DNA of 64,000 nucleotides from Pantoea sp. 1.19 (GCF_001922585.1 NZ_MRBS01000006.1:60778-124777), one strand, 5' to 3'. Positions 14,474 to 24,673 are shown, numbered from the stretch's first letter. The notes: generated from the sequence alone by a model not told the origin. Translations and numbers: made by a program.

Positions 14474-15777
14474 TCCGCGCTCAGCGCCGCAGTAAGCGCC
14501 TGGAAAAACAGCGCGCTCTCCAGCGGCTGGCGATCCGCCGCCGGTTCTGCCTGCGGCCAGGTTGACCACTGAACCATCACCACCTTCGCCTGACGGTCAA
14601 TGGCGATGACCTGGCCGTAAATGCCCAGCGCCCACAGCGCGCTCGTCCCGCGCTGCTCACTGGCGGAATCCCCATGCCAGGTGGCCGGTACGCGATTATT
14701 CCACCACTGGTAACCGTAGCGCCCCTCCGGGTAGTCCGCCGACACCGATCCCTGCGCGTGGCTCCAGCGAGTGGCATCGTCAAGCCAGTGCGGCGGCAAG
14801 GTTTCGCGGCCATCCGCCAGTTGTCCACCATCAAGAATATACTGGCCAAACCGCCCCCAGTCGCGCAGGGTGGCGTTGAATCCATGCCCGCCCATATCGT
14901 GAACGCCCGGCTGATAAGCGTGCCAGATACCGTCGCGCGCCATGCCATAAGGCTGCCAAATCGTTTGCTGCAGCCAGCGCGCCAGCGGCTGGCCGGTCGC
15001 GCGCTCCAGTATGTCACCCAGCAGCCACGCGCCGCCGGTGTTGTAAGACCAGCGCTGCCCCGGCGCCACGCCCGGCAGGCGCCGCACATTGCGCACCAGC
15101 TGGCGCACGCAGGCGTAAGCATCGGGCCGCGTTTCACACTGGGTCAGCGCGGCAAAATCTCCGTGCGGATCGGTATAGTCTTCATTCCAGGCCACCCCAG
15201 AAGTATGCGTGATCAGCTGCTTCAGCGTCACCCCGTCCCACGCGGTGCCGATAAAATCCGGCTCGTAGCGGGTGATCGGATCGTCAAGCGAGGCGATCTT
15301 CCCCTGCTTCAGGGCAATGCCCACCAGCGTCGATACCACCGATTTGCCTACCGAACGCGATGTCCATAGCGTGGTCGCGGTATTGCCGTGCAGGTAGCGC
15401 TCCAGCACAATTTTACCGTCGTGCAGAATCAGCATTCCCTGCACATTCTGCGCGCGCAGATAGTCATCAAGATGACGGATTTTGCCCCGCCAGTGATAGC
15501 GGATATCAGGCAGTGGCGCTGCCGCCGGAGGCAGCGCTTTCACCACGCTGCCGTGGCTGAAGCGATCGCCGGGATATTGCCGGTAATCATTACGGAACCC
15601 GATCAGCTGCTGGGACGGCGACCATGACAGCAGACTGCCTGTCGGCGGCAGATGCCGATCGCAAGGCTGCGGGGCCTGCATCAGGCCATCCACCCGGCAC
15701 GCGTCAGCGTCCGCCAGCGCGCTGGCACACCCTGACGACAGGAAAAACAGCAGTGCGTAAACGCAACGTTTTTTCAT
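14470..15777 (-). CDS. secreted serine hydrolase, beta-lactamase/PBP (class C-like) fold
   Basis: Exported serine hydrolase of about 435 aa. The N-terminus (MKKRCVYALLFFLSSGCASALA) is a signal peptide; cleavage after ALA is likely, and a weak lipobox (SSGC) is an alternative. The catalytic SxxK is SVGK (Ser143-Lys146, counting from the upstream ATG) in TSRSVGKSVVS, and the Tyr motif is YNT (Tyr246). The full chain has six or more Cys, consistent with periplasmic disulfides. This family includes esterases, D-aminopeptidases and 6-aminohexanoate-dimer hydrolases; true beta-lactamase activity is not implied. Two adjacent ATGs exist (15780 and 15777). The AGGAG spacing favours 15777. Confidence 0.82.
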   Translation of the reverse strand: MKKRCVYALLFFLSSGCASALADADACRVDGLMQAPQPCDRHLPPTGSLLSWSPSQQLIGFRNDYRQYPGDRFSHGSVVKALPPAAAPLPDIRYHWRGKIRHLDDYLRAQNVQGMLILHDGKIVLERYLHGNTATTLWTSRSVGKSVVSTLVGIALKQGKIASLDDPITRYEPDFIGTAWDGVTLKQLITHTSGVAWNEDYTDPHGDFAALTQCETRPDAYACVRQLVRNVRRLPGVAPGQRWSYNTGGAWLLGDILERATGQPLARWLQQTIWQPYGMARDGIWHAYQPGVHDMGGHGFNATLRDWGRFGQYILDGGQLADGRETLPPHWLDDATRWSHAQGSVSADYPEGRYGYQWWNNRVPATWHGDSASEQRGTSALWALGIYGQVIAIDRQAKVVMVQWSTWPQAEPAADRQPLESALFFQALTAALSAD

Positions 15778-16016
15778 CATCGGCTCCTTGATTCGTTTAT
15801 CCGTGACGTCCGCCGCGCGTCATCGCGCGGCCTGCCTTGCTTATACGCGTTCGCTCGCCCGCCGGAACGCCGAATCGTGCGTATCTCCCCCGCCACGCGC
15901 CAGGAATTTCCGGCGCCGCCTGTAGGAAATTGACTACACTCAGCATTATTCCGTTGAGACGCGAAGCGCGCCTGCTTACACTGGATTTTTCTTATCGCGG
16001 CTGCCCGGAGGTGACT

Positions 16017-16640
16017 GTGCGCCGATTTATCGTGGTCGATGATCATCCGATTGCCCGTATGGCGATCCGGCTGCTGCTGGAGAAGCAGGGATACCAGGTG
16101 GTGGCGGAAACCGACGACGGTGCTGAGGTCCTGCCGCTGGTGCAGCAGCATGCGCCGGATCTGTTAGTGATTGATATTGATATTCCGACCCTGAACGGCA
16201 TCGAGGTGATTGAGCAGCTGCGCAAGTCCATGTTTACCCTGCCGATCATTGTGATGAGCGGCAAAAATCCCGATTACTATGCCCTGCAAAGCGCCCGCTA
16301 CGGCGCCAATGGCTTTATCAGTAAGAAAAATAACCTCGATAATCTGCTGAACGCAGTCAACACCGTCTGCGCCGGCTACGGCTATTTCCCGCTGCGCATT
16401 AATGACACCCGGCTGCTGGAGCCGAATGCCGATGACAGTCAGCGCATCCAGACCCTGTCAACGCGGGAGTTTCAGGTTTTGCAATATCTGGCCGAGGGCC
16501 AGGAAGTGATGAGCATCGCCAACAAAATGAAGATCAGCAACAAAACCGTCAGCACCTATAAGTCACGGCTGATGGAGAAGCTGGGGCTGAAAACCCGTAA
16601 AGACCTGCTGGATTTCACCCGCCGTAATCAGGTGTCCTGA
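16017..16640 (+). CDS. evgA: LuxR/NarL-family response regulator, EvgA-like
   Basis: Response regulator of 207 aa. The receiver domain has acidic residues Asp8/Asp9 (VVDDHP), the phospho-acceptor Asp53 (VIDIDIP) and Lys in FISKKN. The C-terminal LuxR-type HTH (LSTREFQVLQYLAEGQ, MKISNKTVSTYKSRLMEKL) matches EvgA/BvgA closely. The frame opens at 15837, but I start at GTG 16017: GGAG lies six bases upstream and this gives the EvgA length (204 aa in E. coli). Its TGA overlaps the ATG of the sensor gene, so the two are translationally coupled. The symbol rests on similarity and gene pairing; the regulon may differ from that of E. coli EvgA. Confidence 0.85.
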   Translation: MRRFIVVDDHPIARMAIRLLLEKQGYQVVAETDDGAEVLPLVQQHAPDLLVIDIDIPTLNGIEVIEQLRKSMFTLPIIVMSGKNPDYYALQSARYGANGFISKKNNLDNLLNAVNTVCAGYGYFPLRINDTRLLEPNADDSQRIQTLSTREFQVLQYLAEGQEVMSIANKMKISNKTVSTYKSRLMEKLGLKTRKDLLDFTRRNQVS

Positions 16641-19600
16641 TGCGCATCTGGCTATGGCTGCTGCTGATACTGCTTTGCGCTCCCGCGTGGGCAGTCTCCC
16701 CTGGCGGACAGCCGTTGCAGCTGCCGACAGCGTCACCGCTGCCGCCGGTCAACGTCGATCTGCCGGATGCGGACTGGCGCTGGCTGGGCAAAAAGCGTGA
16801 GCTGACCATTGGCCTCGCCGGACGGAGAATGAGCCCGCCGATGGTGCAAATTGCCACCGACGAGACCCTGCGTGGCATCCTGCCCGATATGCTTCAGCTG
16901 ATGGCCCGCAGCCTCGGCCTGACCGTGCGATTTAGTGACTACGTTGACGACGCCGCAGCGGAGGCGGCGCTGCGCCGCGGCGAGATAGATGCCCTGCTGG
17001 TTCCCCCGGGCGCCCGTTCTGATCTTCGCGGCCTCACTGCCTCGGCCGATCTGTTTGCGGCTGAGCCGGTAATGGTATCGCCGGAACGTCAGGCTTTTCT
17101 CCCCAGCGTCCGCCCCGAACGCCTGGCGGTGGTAGACGGTATTCTGCCAATAGCGCAGCTGCGGGCGCGGTATCCTGACCACAAGCTGCGCGTTTATGAG
17201 ACGACGCTGGCGGCGTTAAGCTCGGTGGCGTTGGGAGAGAATGATGCGGCCATCGGCAATCTGCTGGAAAACAACTATCTGATTGAGCGCCACTTTACCA
17301 ATCTGCTGCAGCTGGATACGGTGCTGAATGCGCCCACGCCAGGTTACCGCCTGATGCTACGCGAAGAGGCGATGCCGCTCAGGGAGATCCTTAACGCCCT
17401 GCTGGAGCAACTGCCCGCCAGCACGCGGGAGCTACTGTTGCGCCACTGGGATCAGGGCGCCATATCTCAGTTCATCCAGGCGCCGCTGCTGTTCACTCCC
17501 GCCGAACAGGCGTGGCTGGCGGAGCATCCGGACATTACCGTGCTGGTGACCCAGTTTAATGCTCCGTTTATGCTGTTTGACGATCGCCAACATTTTTACG
17601 GCATTACCGCCGAGGTGCTGAACCTGATCCATCTCAAGACCGGCCTGCGCTTTCGCACGGAAAATGAGGATGACGTTGAAGCGCTGCCGCGGCGTCTGCA
17701 GGAGCCGGGCACGGCGATGGTTGGCGCGATTATCTGGAGCCAGAGCCGGGCCAGCCAGCTGCTGCTGACCCAGCCGTTTATGTTTTCGCCGAATGTGCTG
17801 GTCACCGCCAGCGGGGCGCCGGCGTTCAACTGGACGCCGGGCAGCCGCATCGCCGTGCCGGCCGGCCACGGAGCGATAGCCTGGATCCGCGCCCACCACC
17901 CTGCGATGGTGATTCGCGAAGTGGGAACCTCCAGCGTGGCGATGCAGATGGTGGCGGAGGGAGAAGCGGATGCAGCGGTCAATACGCTGATCAGCGCCGA
18001 CTACATGATCGGCCGCTATTTCGCTAACCAACTGCGGGTTAACACGCTGTTGCCGATGCCGCAGGCCGGCATCTCGCTCGGCATCAGGCGCGATGCGCCG
18101 GAGCTGTACAGCATTGTCAATAAGGTGCTGACGCTGGTCCCTCCCAAGCTCTATAACGATATGATCGCCCGCTGGCAGGGAACCCCCGATGCCCAGCTGC
18201 GAACCTGGTCGGTCTATCGCCTGCAGTTCTATCTGGTGGCGCTGAGCGCCGGGCTGCTGATTCTCGGCGCCCTGTTCTGGGGCATCACGCTGCGCCAGCG
18301 CGTGGCCCGCAAGCAGCAGGCGGAGGCGCGCCTGCGCGCCGAACTCAATTTTCGCGATCGGTTGATTAACGGTCCGCCGCGGCCGGTGTACGTGGTGGAT
18401 AATCAGGGCCTGATCACTCATCAGAATCAGGCCTTTACCGCCGTGTTTTCGCCCCAGCAGCAGCCACTGCTGGCGCTGCCGCTGTATGATAGCCGCCACC
18501 CCCTCAGCCAGATTTATGCCGTGCTGAAGGACGGCGCGCCCAGTGCCGAGCTGGCGGCGGATCGCGTGCAGGAGCAGGAGTTTACTCTGCTGACCGCGGA
18601 CGGCGAACGGCAAATCCGCCACTGGCTGACCGCGTTTAACGAGTCGGCCGACGGTGAGCGCGGCTGGATTTGCGGCTGGCAGGACGTTACGGAGTACCTG
18701 CAGCTGTTGGATGAGCTCTCACAGGCGAAAGAGAGCGCCGAACTGGCTAATCGCGGTAAGAGCCATTTTCTTGCCACCATGAGCCATGAAATCCGCACCC
18801 CGCTGTCGGCGATCATTGGCCTGCTGGACCTGAATGTTAACCAGATGCCCGCCCCGGATCGCGACACGCTGCGGGTGGCCTGGGACGCTTCGCGAGCGCT
18901 GATGGGGCTGATTGGCGATATCCTCGATATGTCAAAAATTGAATCTGGCAAGCTGGAGCTGCAGCCGGCGTGGATCGCCGTCAGCGCGCTGATGCCGCCG
19001 GTGATCCGGGTGTTTGACGGGCTGGCGCGGCAAAAAGCGCTGCAGCTGACGGCGGATTTGCAGCAGCCCGCGCCGCTGGCGCTCTATGCCGATCCCCTGC
19101 GTCTGCGTCAGGTTCTTACCAACTTAATCAGCAACGCCATCAAATTTACCGACAGCGGTACCGTGCAGGTGCAGCTGAGCGCCGTGCGTGTTGACGATCA
19201 GCACGCTGAGCTGCTGCTCAGCGTGCAGGACAGCGGCAAAGGGATCGATCCCGCCAGCCAGTCGCGGATTCTGCAACCGTTTGAGCAACTGGCTGACGAT
19301 CGCCTGCAGGGCAGCGGACTCGGGCTGGCCATCTGCGTAGAGCTGGTCGAGATGATGCAGGGCACGCTGACGCTCGACAGCCAGCCCAACGTCGGCACCC
19401 ACATTCGCGTGCGGCTGACGCTACCGTGTCGGGCGGAGGAGGCGGTCCCTCCGGCCGCGGTCGCGGCGGCGCCGGTCGAACGCCACCTGCACAGCCTGCG
19501 CGTCCTGGTGGTGGATGACAGTGCCGCCAATCGGCTGCTGCTGACGCGCCAGCTGAGCGTCCTTGGTCATCAGGTGAGCGAAGCGGAAAACGGCGACGTC

Positions 19601-20230
19601 GCGCTGCAGCAGTGGCGGACGGCGCCGGCCAGGGTCGTGATCACCGATATCAATATGCCGGTGATGGGCGGACTCGCGCTGTGTCAGCATCTGCGCCAGC
19701 AGCCGACTCCACCGGTGGTGATCGGCCTGACGGCCAACGCCCAGCTCTCCGAGCGCGAGCGCTGCCTCGCGGCCGGAATGGATGAGTGCCTGTTTCGTCC
19801 GCTGGAGCTGGATCAGCTGCGGCAGACCCTCGAGCGCCTGGTGCCCCGCGACGAGGCGACGAAGCCCACCCCCCTGCCGCTGGCGGCGTGGATTGACCTG
19901 CCGGCCCTGTCGCTGTTTTTACCCGACGATCCGCAGAGCATTGCGGCCTTTTTACACGCGGCCATCGCCGAGGGGGAACGCGATCTACAGCGCGCCGGGG
20001 AGCAGCTGAGCCATGAGGATCGCCCCGGGCTGGCCGCTACGCTGCACCGCATGAACGGCACGCTGCAGGTGCTGCGCATCGCGCCGCTCTCTGACGCGCT
20101 GACCGCGCTGGAAACGCAGCTCAGTGAGGGGCAGCCTCTGTCGCAGCTGCGTCCGGGGCTGACCACGCTGGGCGAACAGTTTGCCCAGCTGCGGGATGCG
20201 GTGGTCGCCTGGCAGCCGCTGGCTCAGTAG
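16640..20230 (+). CDS. evgS: EvgS-like hybrid sensor histidine kinase
   Basis: Unorthodox membrane sensor kinase of 1196 aa (E. coli EvgS 1197). Order of domains: signal peptide or first TM (residues 1-18); two periplasmic SBP_bac_3-like domains (from about 50 and 290); TM at about 530-552; PAS-like segment; HisKA with His716 in TMSHEIRTP; HATPase (NLISNAIKF, GSGLGLAI); receiver with Asp1003 in VITDINMP; and an Hpt domain with His1136 (LHRMNGTL). All four phosphorelay stations are intact. It overlaps the evgA stop codon. In E. coli EvgS responds to mild acid and redox state of ubiquinone; the same input here is an inference. Confidence 0.87.
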   Translation: MRIWLWLLLILLCAPAWAVSPGGQPLQLPTASPLPPVNVDLPDADWRWLGKKRELTIGLAGRRMSPPMVQIATDETLRGILPDMLQLMARSLGLTVRFSDYVDDAAAEAALRRGEIDALLVPPGARSDLRGLTASADLFAAEPVMVSPERQAFLPSVRPERLAVVDGILPIAQLRARYPDHKLRVYETTLAALSSVALGENDAAIGNLLENNYLIERHFTNLLQLDTVLNAPTPGYRLMLREEAMPLREILNALLEQLPASTRELLLRHWDQGAISQFIQAPLLFTPAEQAWLAEHPDITVLVTQFNAPFMLFDDRQHFYGITAEVLNLIHLKTGLRFRTENEDDVEALPRRLQEPGTAMVGAIIWSQSRASQLLLTQPFMFSPNVLVTASGAPAFNWTPGSRIAVPAGHGAIAWIRAHHPAMVIREVGTSSVAMQMVAEGEADAAVNTLISADYMIGRYFANQLRVNTLLPMPQAGISLGIRRDAPELYSIVNKVLTLVPPKLYNDMIARWQGTPDAQLRTWSVYRLQFYLVALSAGLLILGALFWGITLRQRVARKQQAEARLRAELNFRDRLINGPPRPVYVVDNQGLITHQNQAFTAVFSPQQQPLLALPLYDSRHPLSQIYAVLKDGAPSAELAADRVQEQEFTLLTADGERQIRHWLTAFNESADGERGWICGWQDVTEYLQLLDELSQAKESAELANRGKSHFLATMSHEIRTPLSAIIGLLDLNVNQMPAPDRDTLRVAWDASRALMGLIGDILDMSKIESGKLELQPAWIAVSALMPPVIRVFDGLARQKALQLTADLQQPAPLALYADPLRLRQVLTNLISNAIKFTDSGTVQVQLSAVRVDDQHAELLLSVQDSGKGIDPASQSRILQPFEQLADDRLQGSGLGLAICVELVEMMQGTLTLDSQPNVGTHIRVRLTLPCRAEEAVPPAAVAAAPVERHLHSLRVLVVDDSAANRLLLTRQLSVLGHQVSEAENGDVALQQWRTAPARVVITDINMPVMGGLALCQHLRQQPTPPVVIGLTANAQLSERERCLAAGMDECLFRPLELDQLRQTLERLVPRDEATKPTPLPLAAWIDLPALSLFLPDDPQSIAAFLHAAIAEGERDLQRAGEQLSHEDRPGLAATLHRMNGTLQVLRIAPLSDALTALETQLSEGQPLSQLRPGLTTLGEQFAQLRDAVVAWQPLAQ

Positions 20231-21922
20231 CTAAATAAAGGCTTCGGCCTGCTGAATCAGGCTGGTTTTGGTTAGCGCGCCGAGATACTTGCGCTCCTGC
20301 GGATTATTTAACACCGGCAATCGCTCAAGGGTGACCGCGGCAAAGGCATTCCAGCCTTCGCGGATAGTCTGCTGCTGATACACGCAGGGAAACTGGCTGT
20401 CGGTAACCAGCGCCACCGGCGAATCAAGCGTCAGGCGCTGCTCCAGAATCTGTCGCGAGATGTCGTGCATCGACGCCGCGCCGAGAAAAGTGCCTTGCGC
20501 ATCGATCACATAAACAAAGCGTTCGCGCTTCAGTGAACAGACCGCCAGCGCGTTGCCCACCGTTTCATCCGGCTGCAGGGCCGCGCCGGAGACAATAAAC
20601 TGCCCAATCACGCCGTTGTCAAAATCGAACTTCGCCTCTGAGCGGCTAAAATGGCCGCTGACAACCGGATAGGCGCTGGTGGCCTGCAGGCGATACATGG
20701 TCATGGCCGCCAGCGCGCTGGCGAGCATCACCGGAAACAGCAGCGAACTGTTCAGGGTCATTTCCAGCACCATCAGCATCGCCATTAGCGGTGCCTGGCT
20801 GACCGCCGCCAGCACCGCGCCCATGCCCACCGCCGCGTACAGCAGCACGTCACCGGCCGGCAACCCCAGCCGCACGACAAGGGTCGCACAGAGCACGCCG
20901 AGCAGCGCGCCTATCAGCAGCGCCGGCGTAAACAGGCCGCCCACCGCACCGGACCCCACCGACACCGCCGTGGCCACCATCTTCAGTATTAGCAGCAGGA
21001 TAACCGTCGCCAGCAGCAGGCGCCCGGCCATGATAGCCACTATCACCTCATAGCCGTTGCCCAGAATGTCGGTGCTGGCTATGGCCAGAATCCCCACCAG
21101 CGCGCCCCCCACTCCGAGGCGCAGCGGCAGCGCCGCGATCCGGCCGAACAGCCGTTTGCTGCGAGCAATCAGCCAAATCATCAACCAGCCCAGCAGGCCG
21201 GCCGCCAGGCCAATCACCAACGACAGGCCGATGCCGGTCGCCGTCAGCGCAAAGTTGCCCGCGGCCAGCGGATAGAGTGCCGAACGAAAGCCCAGTAACC
21301 ACATGCAGAGCACCCCGCTGCCGGCGGCAATAATCAGCGGGATCAGGCGCTGCATGGCCGAAATGCCGAAGGCGATTTCGGCAACAAAGATAGCCGACGC
21401 CAGCGGCGCATGGTAGACCGAGGCCAGACCGGCAGCGGCAGCCATCGCCACGATATCGCTGTTCCTGAGCGGCAGCCGGCGAAAGCAGAAGCGCCCCATC
21501 AGGCTGCCTGCCAGCGCCGACAGCTGGACCATCGGCCCCTCTTTCCCGATCGAAGCGCCGCTGCTGATGCTGGCCAGCGAGGAGAGGGCGCGAAACAGTG
21601 AAGTTTTGGTCGGTACGGCGTCCAGCCGGGCGTTGATCACCTCCAGATAATCGGTCTTTATCGTCTGGCGGCGCTCGAGATCGGTTGCGTAGCGCAAAAA
21701 CCAGCCGGCGACTACGCCGCCCAGCCCGACAATCAGCGGCCAGGCATACCAAGGGTAGTGGGCTATCCCCCGGGTGATATCCGGTTCGGAAGCAAACAGC
21801 AGCGCGTTACTGCGTTCCAGCACAAAGCGAAAAAGCAGCGTCACCAGCGAGGCCACGATCCCGACCGGGATGGCCACCAGCACGCTGGTCCAGTTAAGTG
21901 CGTGTTTACTGCCCGCCTGCAT
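20231..21922 (-). CDS. ClC-family chloride channel/transporter with C-terminal CBS pair
   Basis: Voltage-type chloride channel or Cl-/H+ antiporter in the inner membrane, 563 aa. Membrane helices fill residues 10 to about 420. The gating-glutamate motif is GKEGP (Glu128), and GSGAVGGLFTPALLIGA is the conserved central element. The remaining 140 residues form a CBS-like region (QPDETVGNALAVC, ERLPVLNNPQERKYLGAL), which E. coli ClcA and ClcB (418 aa) lack. The first half resembles ClcB most. The stop abuts the evgS stop (convergent). CBS domains suggest control by adenine nucleotides (family knowledge, not shown here). Confidence 0.85.
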   Translation of the reverse strand: MQAGSKHALNWTSVLVAIPVGIVASLVTLLFRFVLERSNALLFASEPDITRGIAHYPWYAWPLIVGLGGVVAGWFLRYATDLERRQTIKTDYLEVINARLDAVPTKTSLFRALSSLASISSGASIGKEGPMVQLSALAGSLMGRFCFRRLPLRNSDIVAMAAAAGLASVYHAPLASAIFVAEIAFGISAMQRLIPLIIAAGSGVLCMWLLGFRSALYPLAAGNFALTATGIGLSLVIGLAAGLLGWLMIWLIARSKRLFGRIAALPLRLGVGGALVGILAIASTDILGNGYEVIVAIMAGRLLLATVILLLILKMVATAVSVGSGAVGGLFTPALLIGALLGVLCATLVVRLGLPAGDVLLYAAVGMGAVLAAVSQAPLMAMLMVLEMTLNSSLLFPVMLASALAAMTMYRLQATSAYPVVSGHFSRSEAKFDFDNGVIGQFIVSGAALQPDETVGNALAVCSLKRERFVYVIDAQGTFLGAASMHDISRQILEQRLTLDSPVALVTDSQFPCVYQQQTIREGWNAFAAVTLERLPVLNNPQERKYLGALTKTSLIQQAEAFI

Positions 21923-22071
21923 CGGCCTCTCCCCGCTGTTGAGCTGTCAGCCCGATCCTGTAAGAGCGGAACGCGAATTGCAACCCGTTATCGTCGATGA
22001 CCGGAATTGTGTAAATATTTCTAAATATGTCAGCGCATCCCTTGCATCACACAGGCAGCTACTCTACCTTT

Positions 22072-22242
22072 AGTCCAGCAAAGGGGAGTAACTTTTCGTC
22101 AGCGAATCGTCATTACGGCAGCCACAGGCGCCCGGTTCCTGAGCCATTCCGGTCACGAATGGTAAGTGAGACCTTGCCGGAAGGCAGGGTTTGCTTATCC
22201 CCCATAAGCGGCTAATGTCTTCTGATGTTGGCCGTTTTTTTT
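22072..22242 (+). ncRNA. yybP-ykoY manganese-sensing riboswitch, leader of alx
   Basis: The leader carries both conserved halves of the yybP-ykoY aptamer: AAAGGGGAGTAAC near 22080 and GTGAGACCTTGCC near 22166, joined by helical segments. In E. coli the same element (the PRE/SraF leader) controls alx in response to manganese and alkaline pH. It ends in a terminator hairpin right before the alx ribosome binding site, so the expression platform is transcriptional, translational or both. Confidence 0.88.
22209..22242 (+). terminator. intrinsic terminator in the alx riboswitch
   Basis: CGGCTAA pairs with TTGGCCG (22209-22215 with 22228-22234), followed by eight T. The hairpin lies 18 bp before the alx start codon, so it most likely works as the regulatory off-switch. 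Confidence 0.75.
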
Positions 22243-22260
22243 GCGAACAGGAAAATAGAC

Positions 22261-23223
22261 ATGAATACTGTGGGTACCCCTCTACTGTGGGGCGGCTTTG
22301 CCGCCATTGTCGTGGTAATGCTGGCCATCGATTTGCTGCTGCAGGGACGACGCGGCGCACAGGCGATGTCGATGAAACAGGCGGCGGGCTGGTCACTGCT
22401 GTGGGTATCGCTGGCGCTGCTGTTTAATGCGGCATTCTGGTGGTATCTCGATGATGTCTCCGGCCGCGAAGTGGCCAATACCCAGGCGCTGGCCTTCCTG
22501 ACGGGCTATTTGATTGAAAAAGCGCTGGCGGTGGACAACGTGTTTGTCTGGCTGATGCTGTTCAGCTATTTTGCCGTGCCGGCCACGATGCAGCGCCGCG
22601 TGCTGATCTACGGCGTACTGGGCGCTATCGTACTGCGTACTATTATGATTTTTGCCGGCAGCTGGCTGGTGTCGCAGTTTAGCTGGATCCTCTATCTGTT
22701 TGGTGCCTTCCTGCTAATTACCGGGATCAAAATGGCGCTGGCGAAAGAGGACGGTGCCGCCATCGGCGATAAGCCGCTGGTGCGCTGGTTACGCAGCAAA
22801 ATGCGCATGACCGATACCATTGAGAGCGAACACTTCTTCGTCCGTAAAAATGGCCTGCTCTACGCCACGCCGCTGCTGCTGGTGTTGATCATGGTTGAGA
22901 TCAGCGACGTGATTTTTGCCGTCGACAGCATCCCGGCGATTTTCGCCGTCACCACCGACCCCTTTATCGTGCTGACGTCTAACCTGTTCGCCATTCTGGG
23001 CCTGCGCGCCATGTACTTCCTGCTGGCCGGCGTTGCCGAGCGTTTCTCTATGCTGAAGTACGGGCTGGCGGTGATTCTGGTGTTTATCGGCGTCAAGATG
23101 CTGATCGTGGATATTTACCACATCCCGGTGGCGGTGTCGCTGGGCGTGGTTGGCGGTATTCTCACCGTCACGCTGCTGATTAACAGCTGGGTCAATCATC
23201 AGCGCGATCGCACCGGACACTGA
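22261..23223 (+). CDS. alx: Alx, TerC-family membrane protein (manganese export)
   Basis: Integral membrane protein of 320 aa with about nine helices. TerC-family acidic motifs are visible: [13 protein letters not shown] and [20 protein letters not shown], which hold the conserved Asp/Glu residues linked to metal transport. E. coli Alx is induced at high pH and implicated in manganese homeostasis. I use the ATG at 22261 ([12 protein letters not shown]), which follows the riboswitch and has AGGAAAA upstream. The frame opens at 22225 inside the terminator, which is unlikely to be translated. A hairpin terminator lies 70 bp past the stop. Confidence 0.94.
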   Translation: MNTVGTPLLWGGFAAIVVVMLAIDLLLQGRRGAQAMSMKQAAGWSLLWVSLALLFNAAFWWYLDDVSGREVANTQALAFLTGYLIEKALAVDNVFVWLMLFSYFAVPATMQRRVLIYGVLGAIVLRTIMIFAGSWLVSQFSWILYLFGAFLLITGIKMALAKEDGAAIGDKPLVRWLRSKMRMTDTIESEHFFVRKNGLLYATPLLLVLIMVEISDVIFAVDSIPAIFAVTTDPFIVLTSNLFAILGLRAMYFLLAGVAERFSMLKYGLAVILVFIGVKMLIVDIYHIPVAVSLGVVGGILTVTLLINSWVNHQRDRTGH

Positions 23224-23293
23224 TCCGCAGCGGGTGCCGACTGGCGCCTGTGCGTCATGCTGCAATACTGTTAAAAAAAAGTGATAAAAATTG

Positions 23294-23319
23294 ATCGGCG
23301 ATGAAAATCGCCGATTTTT
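23294..23319 (+). terminator. rho-independent terminator downstream of alx
   Basis: A perfect 9-bp stem (ATCGGCGAT with ATCGCCGAT) and a GAAA tetraloop are followed by TTTT. It separates alx from sstT. Confidence 0.85.
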
Positions 23320-23440
23320 CGCTTTTCCCGCCGACACATTTCCTTATACTCCCCGCTGCAAACGCTTACGCAGATGCGATACGCCCCCGTTCCGGGCCGT
23401 CGCCTGCGGCTCCTGATAATGACAATAGATGGATATCCTC

Positions 23441-24673
23441 ATGGAAAAACAAGGTTCGGGTCTCTTGCGCCGGCTGGTACAGGGCAGTCTGGTGAAACAA
23501 ATTCTGATCGGGCTGGTCGCCGGCATATTGCTGGCGGCAGTGTCGACCCCGACCGCCGAGGCGGTTGGACTGCTGGGCACGCTGTTCGTCAGCGCGCTGA
23601 AAGCCGTGGCCCCCCTGCTGGTACTGGTGCTGGTGATTGCTTCGATTGCCAACCATCGCCACGGCCAGAAAACGTCGCTGCGCCCGATTGTGTTCCTGTA
23701 TCTGTTTAGCACCCTGTTTGCCGCCGCGATAGCGGTGGTCGGCAGCCACCTCTACCCGCAGCTGCTGACCTTGAGCACGGCGCAGACCGATATCACCCCG
23801 CCCTCCGGGATTCTGGAGGTGCTGCGCGGCCTGCTGATGAGTATGGTAGCGAACCCGATCGACGCGCTGATGCACGCCAATTACATTGGCATCCTGGTGT
23901 GGGCTATCGGCCTCGGACTGGCCTTCCGCCACAGCAGCGCCTCCACCCGCCAGCTGCTGAACGATGCCTCTGATGCGGTGACCTGGATGGTGAAACTGGT
24001 TATCCGCTGCGCGCCGCTGGGTATCTTTGGTCTGGTCGCCGCCATGCTGGCCACCGCCGGCTTTGGCGCGCTGTGGAGCTATGCGCATCTGCTGGCGCTG
24101 CTGATTGGCTGCATGCTGTTTATGGCGCTGATTGCCAACCCGGCACTGGTGTGGTGGAAAATCCGCCGCAATCCCTACCCGCTGGTGTTTACCTGCCTGC
24201 GTGAGAGCGGCGTAACCGCCTTCTTTACCCGCAGCTCGGCGGCCAATATCCCGGTGAATATGGCGCTGGCGAAGAAGCTGAATCTGGACGAGGATACTTA
24301 CTCCGTATCGATTCCGCTGGGGGCCACCATCAGCATGGCCGGTGCCTCTATCACCATCACCGTGCTGACGCTGGCGGCGGTGAATACGCTGGGGATCAGC
24401 ATTGATATTCCGACCGCGATCCTGCTGAGCCTGGTGGCGACGCTCTGCGCCTGCGGCGCCTCCGGCGTGGCCGGCGGCTCGCTGCTGCTTATACCGGTGG
24501 CCTGTAACATGTTTGGGATCCCGAATGATATTGCGATGCAGGTGGTCGCCGTGGGCTTTATCATTGGTGTGCTGCAAGACTCGGCCGAGACCGCGCTGAA
24601 CTCCTCAACGGATATTCTGTTTACCGCCGCCGCCTGCATGGCGGATGAGCAGCGTGCGGAACAGCGCATCTGA
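23441..24673 (+). CDS. sstT: serine/threonine:Na+ symporter SstT
   Basis: Sodium-coupled uptake of serine and threonine across the inner membrane; DAACS (glutamate symporter) family, 410 aa. The serine-rich re-entrant loop [11 protein letters not shown], the sodium/substrate motif [16 protein letters not shown] and hairpin 2 [13 protein letters not shown] are intact. The frame starts at 23429, but the ATG at 23441 ([11 protein letters not shown]) aligns with the E. coli N-terminus and is preferred; neither has a strong Shine-Dalgarno. It follows alx as in E. coli and is not followed by exuR, which E. coli has near yqjA. Confidence 0.94.
   Translation: MEKQGSGLLRRLVQGSLVKQILIGLVAGILLAAVSTPTAEAVGLLGTLFVSALKAVAPLLVLVLVIASIANHRHGQKTSLRPIVFLYLFSTLFAAAIAVVGSHLYPQLLTLSTAQTDITPPSGILEVLRGLLMSMVANPIDALMHANYIGILVWAIGLGLAFRHSSASTRQLLNDASDAVTWMVKLVIRCAPLGIFGLVAAMLATAGFGALWSYAHLLALLIGCMLFMALIANPALVWWKIRRNPYPLVFTCLRESGVTAFFTRSSAANIPVNMALAKKLNLDEDTYSVSIPLGATISMAGASITITVLTLAAVNTLGISIDIPTAILLSLVATLCACGASGVAGGSLLLIPVACNMFGIPNDIAMQVVAVGFIIGVLQDSAETALNSSTDILFTAAACMADEQRAEQRI

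Noticed and set aside
23366-24577. 403-codon minus-strand frame opposite sstT
   Set aside because: Very Gln/Arg/His-rich shadow of a membrane-protein gene; no start context.
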